In this document: piece by piece, positions 61,003 to 64,000 of the stretch
Numbering within the stretch: the first letter of the stretch is position 1
How the letters are laid out: each line of letters starts with the position of its first letter
From: Thiohalomonas denitrificans
GTDB lineage: Bacteria; Pseudomonadota; Gammaproteobacteria; Thiohalomonadales; Thiohalomonadaceae
NCBI RefSeq assembly: GCF_016841685.1
Contig: NZ_JAENYR010000011.1
Span: forward strand, 1 to 64,000
Reading direction: 5' to 3'
DNA length: 64,000 nucleotides
Notes under the pieces: model-generated
Databases searched by the model: none
What the model saw: only the letters and a program-made list of their open reading frames with translations
Told to the model about the DNA's origin: nothing
Program-made: the position numbers and the translations under genes

Positions 61003-62892
61003 TCAACCGGCCTCCTCCACCATCTCAATCAACGCCCGACAATCACGCGCATCGGCCCCTCCGGCCTCGATAAAGGGAACCAGAGCCGCCGCAGGTCCAA
61101 AGAGTGCCGCCAGCGCCGCTGATCCAAGGATCTCCGGAACAGGGTCGCCAACTGCCTCAAAAGAGGGGTCACGAAACGGTCCCTGAACGGTTACCGGCCG
61201 ATTCAGGTAGAGCGGACTCGGCTCCTTGGCGCGGGAGGCCACCTCCAGATTGAAGGTTTCGCTCCGCAGGTTAATCAATCCCTCGGCAATCAGCACGGCG
61301 GCTTCGGTATCGACGACAGCGGTCTCCGCCCTGGCGATCCCGTTTTCGACATCAAAGAGGGCCATGGCGCAGCGAATGGGCGTGCTGGCGTCTTCGCCGC
61401 GGACCAGCAGGAACTTGGCAATATCCAGTCCGGCCGCCGCCACCAGGATACTGTCCAGCCGTCCACCGGTGCCGACCAGTTCAATTCGCCCGTTCCCATG
61501 TCCGATGGCGGAGGCGATCGTGGGCCCGTCACCCTCCAGACGCACGCGGCCACCGATGACGATTTGCGTGGCCTTCACCGGTTCCATTTTCGGCAGAAGC
61601 TTCGCCAGTTGGATGCCGTGCAGCTCCAGATTCAGCCCCATCCCCGACAGGCCGACCGCATCGAATCGTACACGGCCCTTCACCTGACCGCCCGCGATGC
61701 GCACCCGAAGAGGGTCAAGGGTGAGGCGGCCGTCCTGCAAGCGGATAAGCAGTTCCAGGTTACGGAGGGGGATGATGGGAGTTTCCAACACGCCGGCCTT
61801 CAGCTCGATATCGACTCCAAGGGCCCGCAGCCTCTGTTCGGGAATACGCGCCCGAGGCAATATCTCCGTCCGCTCCTCCTCTTTCTCGGGTTCGGCCAGG
61901 AACATACCGATGTCTGTCGGCGCCAGACGCTCTCCGGCAAGGTGCCCCTTCAATTGCGGAGGATGGACCGAAAAATCCACACCGATGCGACCCTCCAGAT
62001 CCGACTCCCCCACCCGCAGTTGCAACTCCGTAAGAACAAACCGCGCACCCTCCCGTTGCAGCTGGCCACTCATGGCATAAGGCGGGGTGGGCGGGGCCGG
62101 TATCCCGGCGATAGGAAAAAGACGCCCCAGATCGGGGCCGCTAAGTTCCACGTGTGTATCGAAGAACTGGCCGCTCCCGCGGCCCGTCAAAACACCGTCG
62201 ACCTCCAGCCGGGTCTCGGCGATGACCAGTTCGCCGCGGAGCGGAAAACGCGCGCCCGGGGTCTGCAGATCGGTAACGTCCCCACCCTCTGCGCTGGCAA
62301 GCAGCGGCAATCCGTCAAGGGTACCCCGAATATCGAGGGTGGCGCGATCGTCATAGCTCGACAGGTATGCTTCGGCAAGCACGAGCGACCGCTCACTGTC
62401 CCGGGTGTGATCGCGGTATTCAATCACGACATCACTCAGTCGCGCGCCGGTAACGACCGGCAGCTCGGCCCCTCTTTCCCCATCCTGCCCGGCAAAGGTC
62501 CAGTTTGTGACACCCTCCGCGGAACGGGTCAATCGCAGGACCCCCTCGTCGATTCGGAGATCGGTCAGCAAGACCTTGCCACGAAGCAGCGGTAATAGTC
62601 CGATAGTCACCCTCGCCTGTTCGATGTCGAGCATCGGCTGTTCCGCCCGGGCGGAGTTCGCGAGGCGCAAGTCCGAGACCCTGAAGCGGGTCGGCAATCC
62701 CCAGTCGATCCCGAGATCACCGATATCCAATGCGCGCCCCGTCGCTTCCTCGACCCGGGATTCGGCGAATCGGGCTACGTCCGCATCGTCGATCAGCAGC
62801 ATGAGGGCAACGATCGCGGCCGCTGTCAGCAGCAGAAACGCCGCGACACCCTTGAGTACGGTGTGCTTTCCCTTGCCCTTGCGACCCGCCAT
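61003..62892 (-). CDS. AsmA-family envelope protein
   Basis: From ATG 62892 (GGAGG about 10 nt upstream) the protein has 629 aa, starting MAGRKGKGKHTVLKGVAAFL with a single N-terminal membrane anchor. The rest is a long beta-rich periplasmic domain with the AsmA core (DLGIDWGLPTRFRVSDLRLA, LRNLELLIRLQDGRLTLDPL) and C-terminal GHGNGRIELVGTGG and RAETAVVDTEAAVLIAEG. AsmA-like proteins are thought to help phospholipid or lipoprotein traffic to the outer membrane. The frame extends 44 codons upstream but that part is not protein-like. Confidence 0.88.
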   Translation of the reverse strand: MAGRKGKGKHTVLKGVAAFLLLTAAAIVALMLLIDDADVARFAESRVEEATGRALDIGDLGIDWGLPTRFRVSDLRLANSARAEQPMLDIEQARVTIGLLPLLRGKVLLTDLRIDEGVLRLTRSAEGVTNWTFAGQDGERGAELPVVTGARLSDVVIEYRDHTRDSERSLVLAEAYLSSYDDRATLDIRGTLDGLPLLASAEGGDVTDLQTPGARFPLRGELVIAETRLEVDGVLTGRGSGQFFDTHVELSGPDLGRLFPIAGIPAPPTPPYAMSGQLQREGARFVLTELQLRVGESDLEGRIGVDFSVHPPQLKGHLAGERLAPTDIGMFLAEPEKEEERTEILPRARIPEQRLRALGVDIELKAGVLETPIIPLRNLELLIRLQDGRLTLDPLRVRIAGGQVKGRVRFDAVGLSGMGLNLELHGIQLAKLLPKMEPVKATQIVIGGRVRLEGDGPTIASAIGHGNGRIELVGTGGRLDSILVAAAGLDIAKFLLVRGEDASTPIRCAMALFDVENGIARAETAVVDTEAAVLIAEGLINLRSETFNLEVASRAKEPSPLYLNRPVTVQGPFRDPSFEAVGDPVPEILGSAALAALFGPAAALVPFIEAGGADARDCRALIEMVEEAG

Positions 62893-63239
62893 TCCGTGGC
62901 CTCCGGTTTTGCCAGCGAGTATAGCGAGCCAGCCGAAGGTCGGCACCGAACAGATCCGGTTCCACGCAAGTCCGTGGGCGCAGGAGCGGCGCAAGCCGCC
63001 GGCCGGGCCGTTGTCGCGAAACACGTATTGAGCCCGGATTGTTCACCGCAAGGACGCAAAGCTTTAGTTGCAATGCATCCTGCATTATCGCCGCGGTTCT
63101 GCCGTTTCCGTTGTTTTTCGGTTATGTATGCCGATAAGCAATTGAATCTTTGCGCTCTTGGCGTCTTCGCCTACATGGATGTAGGTGAGGGGCGTGAGCA
63201 GGAGCGGAAGCTTTGCGGTGAATTCGTGAATTTTCCGGG
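62893..63239. other. Intergenic region with dispersed TTCACCGCAAGGACGC-type repeat
   Basis: No gene is supported. TTCACCGCAAGGACGCAAAG (63041-63060) and the inverted AAGCTTTGCGGTGAATTC (63209-63226) bracket about 150 bp that also includes CAATCTTTGCGCTCTTGGCG. It is of the same general type as the repeats at 11239-11312 and 50723-50806. Confidence 0.5.
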
Positions 63240-64000
63240 TTAGGAGGCGGTCAGACGGGCGTAGAGCAGGGGCAGGTGTTTCGGCAATTCTTCCGGTCGG
63301 CGGATGACGATGAAGCTGTCCGGACCGAACAGATGGGGCAGGTACTCACCCCCTTCGCGGTCGATAGTCACACAGAACGGAAACAGCCCTTTTTTACGGG
63401 CCTCGCGCACCGCCTCCCGGGTATCCTCGATACCGTAACGGCCTTCGTATTTATCCAGGTCGTTCGGCTTTCCGTCGGTAAGGATCAACAGCAACTGCCG
63501 GCTTGCGCTCTGGCGTGAAAGCAGGTCGGCGCTGTAACGGATCGCTGCCCCCATGCGGGTATAGTAACCGGGTTTGATGGCATTGATTCGACCCCTGACG
63601 CGATCATCAGGGCGCTCATCGAACCCCTTGAGCTTGTGAACCCGAACCTGATCACGACGCTTCGAGGAGAAGCCGTGAATGGCAAACCGATCGCCGGTGG
63701 CCGAGAGAGCTTCGGTGAACAGATGCAGGCTGTCGCGGATAACATCGATGACCCGATCGTCATCATTGACCGCCGCGTCGGTCGAGAGCGAGAGATCGGC
63801 CAGCAGCAGGCACGCCAGGTCACGGTTGCCGTTGCGAAACTCCCGGTACAGATTGTCGCCTGCAGCAACATGGCCACTCATTTTTTCGGTGGTGAAATGC
63901 AGGTAGGCATCCAGGTCCACCTCGGATCCATCGGCCAGGCCGCGCTCCCAGATCCGGGTCTGCACCAGTGCCTGAAACTGGTTGCGCAGACGTTTCGCCG
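63240..64000 (-). CDS. NorD/CbbO-type VWA-domain protein, C-terminal part
   Basis: The frame is open to the window edge, so only the C-terminal ~253 residues are seen; internal starts are not meaningful. The visible part is a von Willebrand A domain with a MIDAS-like motif DLSLSTDA, followed by AIKPGYYTRMGAAIRYSADL, LLLILTDGKPNDLDKYEGRY and the ending PKHLPLLYARLTAS. This pattern is shared by NorD (nitric oxide reductase activation) and CbbO (Rubisco activation with the MoxR ATPase CbbQ). Which one cannot be decided without the upstream neighbours. Confidence 0.9.
   Translation of the reverse strand, partial: AKRLRNQFQALVQTRIWERGLADGSEVDLDAYLHFTTEKMSGHVAAGDNLYREFRNGNRDLACLLLADLSLSTDAAVNDDDRVIDVIRDSLHLFTEALSATGDRFAIHGFSSKRRDQVRVHKLKGFDERPDDRVRGRINAIKPGYYTRMGAAIRYSADLLSRQSASRQLLLILTDGKPNDLDKYEGRYGIEDTREAVREARKKGLFPFCVTIDREGGEYLPHLFGPDSFIVIRRPEELPKHLPLLYARLTAS

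Noticed and set aside
61007-61186. Long frames antisense to the L,D-transpeptidase and AsmA genes (for example 60170-61186 and 61498-62595 on the plus strand).
   Set aside because: They shadow well-supported genes on the other strand and contain no recognisable domain.

Overview
The window looks like the chromosome of a GC-rich gammaproteobacterium, probably from a sulfur- or nitrogen-oxidising lineage near the Chromatiales/Ectothiorhodospiraceae. That placement is inferred from gene content and order (mre-mrd-mltB-rlpA-dacA-dat-ybeD-lipB-lipA, an nrt/nir/nas cluster, cydP-A-B-X-ybgE, and a NorD/CbbO-type VWA gene), not from a marker-gene search. No rRNA or tRNA gene was seen.

Layout. 1-13.4 kb is a housekeeping block: gatA (partial) and gatC on the minus strand, then the rod-shape and wall operon mreBCD-mrdA-rodA-mltB-rlpA, dacA, a D-amino-acid aminotransferase, ybeD and the lipoate genes lipB-lipA. 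13.4-22.9 kb is a nitrate-assimilation unit: a leader with a likely NtrC site, a sigma-54 promoter and an attenuator, then nrtABC, nirB, nirD and nasA. 23-31.6 kb is accessory DNA: a small membrane protein, a frameshifted metallopeptidase-like gene, three tandem copies of an unrecognised secreted protein, and an island of toxin-antitoxin-like genes (two MNT-HEPN fusions flanking vapBC and an AbiEii-like nucleotidyltransferase).

31.7-45.9 kb is a complete type I-F CRISPR-Cas locus. It has a 95-repeat array read on the minus strand, a leader, and cas6f, cas7f, cas5f, cas8f, cas2-3 and cas1. The 130-200 bp between cas8f and cas2-3 hold what I consider the most interesting signal in the window. 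Two degenerate I-F repeats on the plus strand flank a guide of only about 14 nt. The guide matches a site with a 5'-CC PAM just upstream of cas8f, and its only internal mismatches are at positions 6 and 12, the positions that type I Cascade leaves unpaired. A TATAAT box sits directly before the first pseudo-repeat. This reads as a self-regulatory crRNA-like RNA that would direct Cascade to repress cas transcription.

46-64 kb carries a glycosyltransferase-like gene and a sigma-54 activator, a cytochrome bd operon behind a perfect FNR box, a NifX-like protein, two small cysteine-rich ORFs, the NHEJ pair ku and ligD, a hypothetical protein, a DUF882 peptidase, an L,D-transpeptidase, an AsmA protein, and the 3' part of a NorD/CbbO-type gene cut by the window edge.

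Dispersed repeats are abundant. One family with GTAGGG termini repeatedly lies at gene 3' ends and supplies the TAG stop codon. A dRS3-like palindrome supplies the last residues of NirB. Families are assigned from recognised motifs and gene order by eye; no database search was run.
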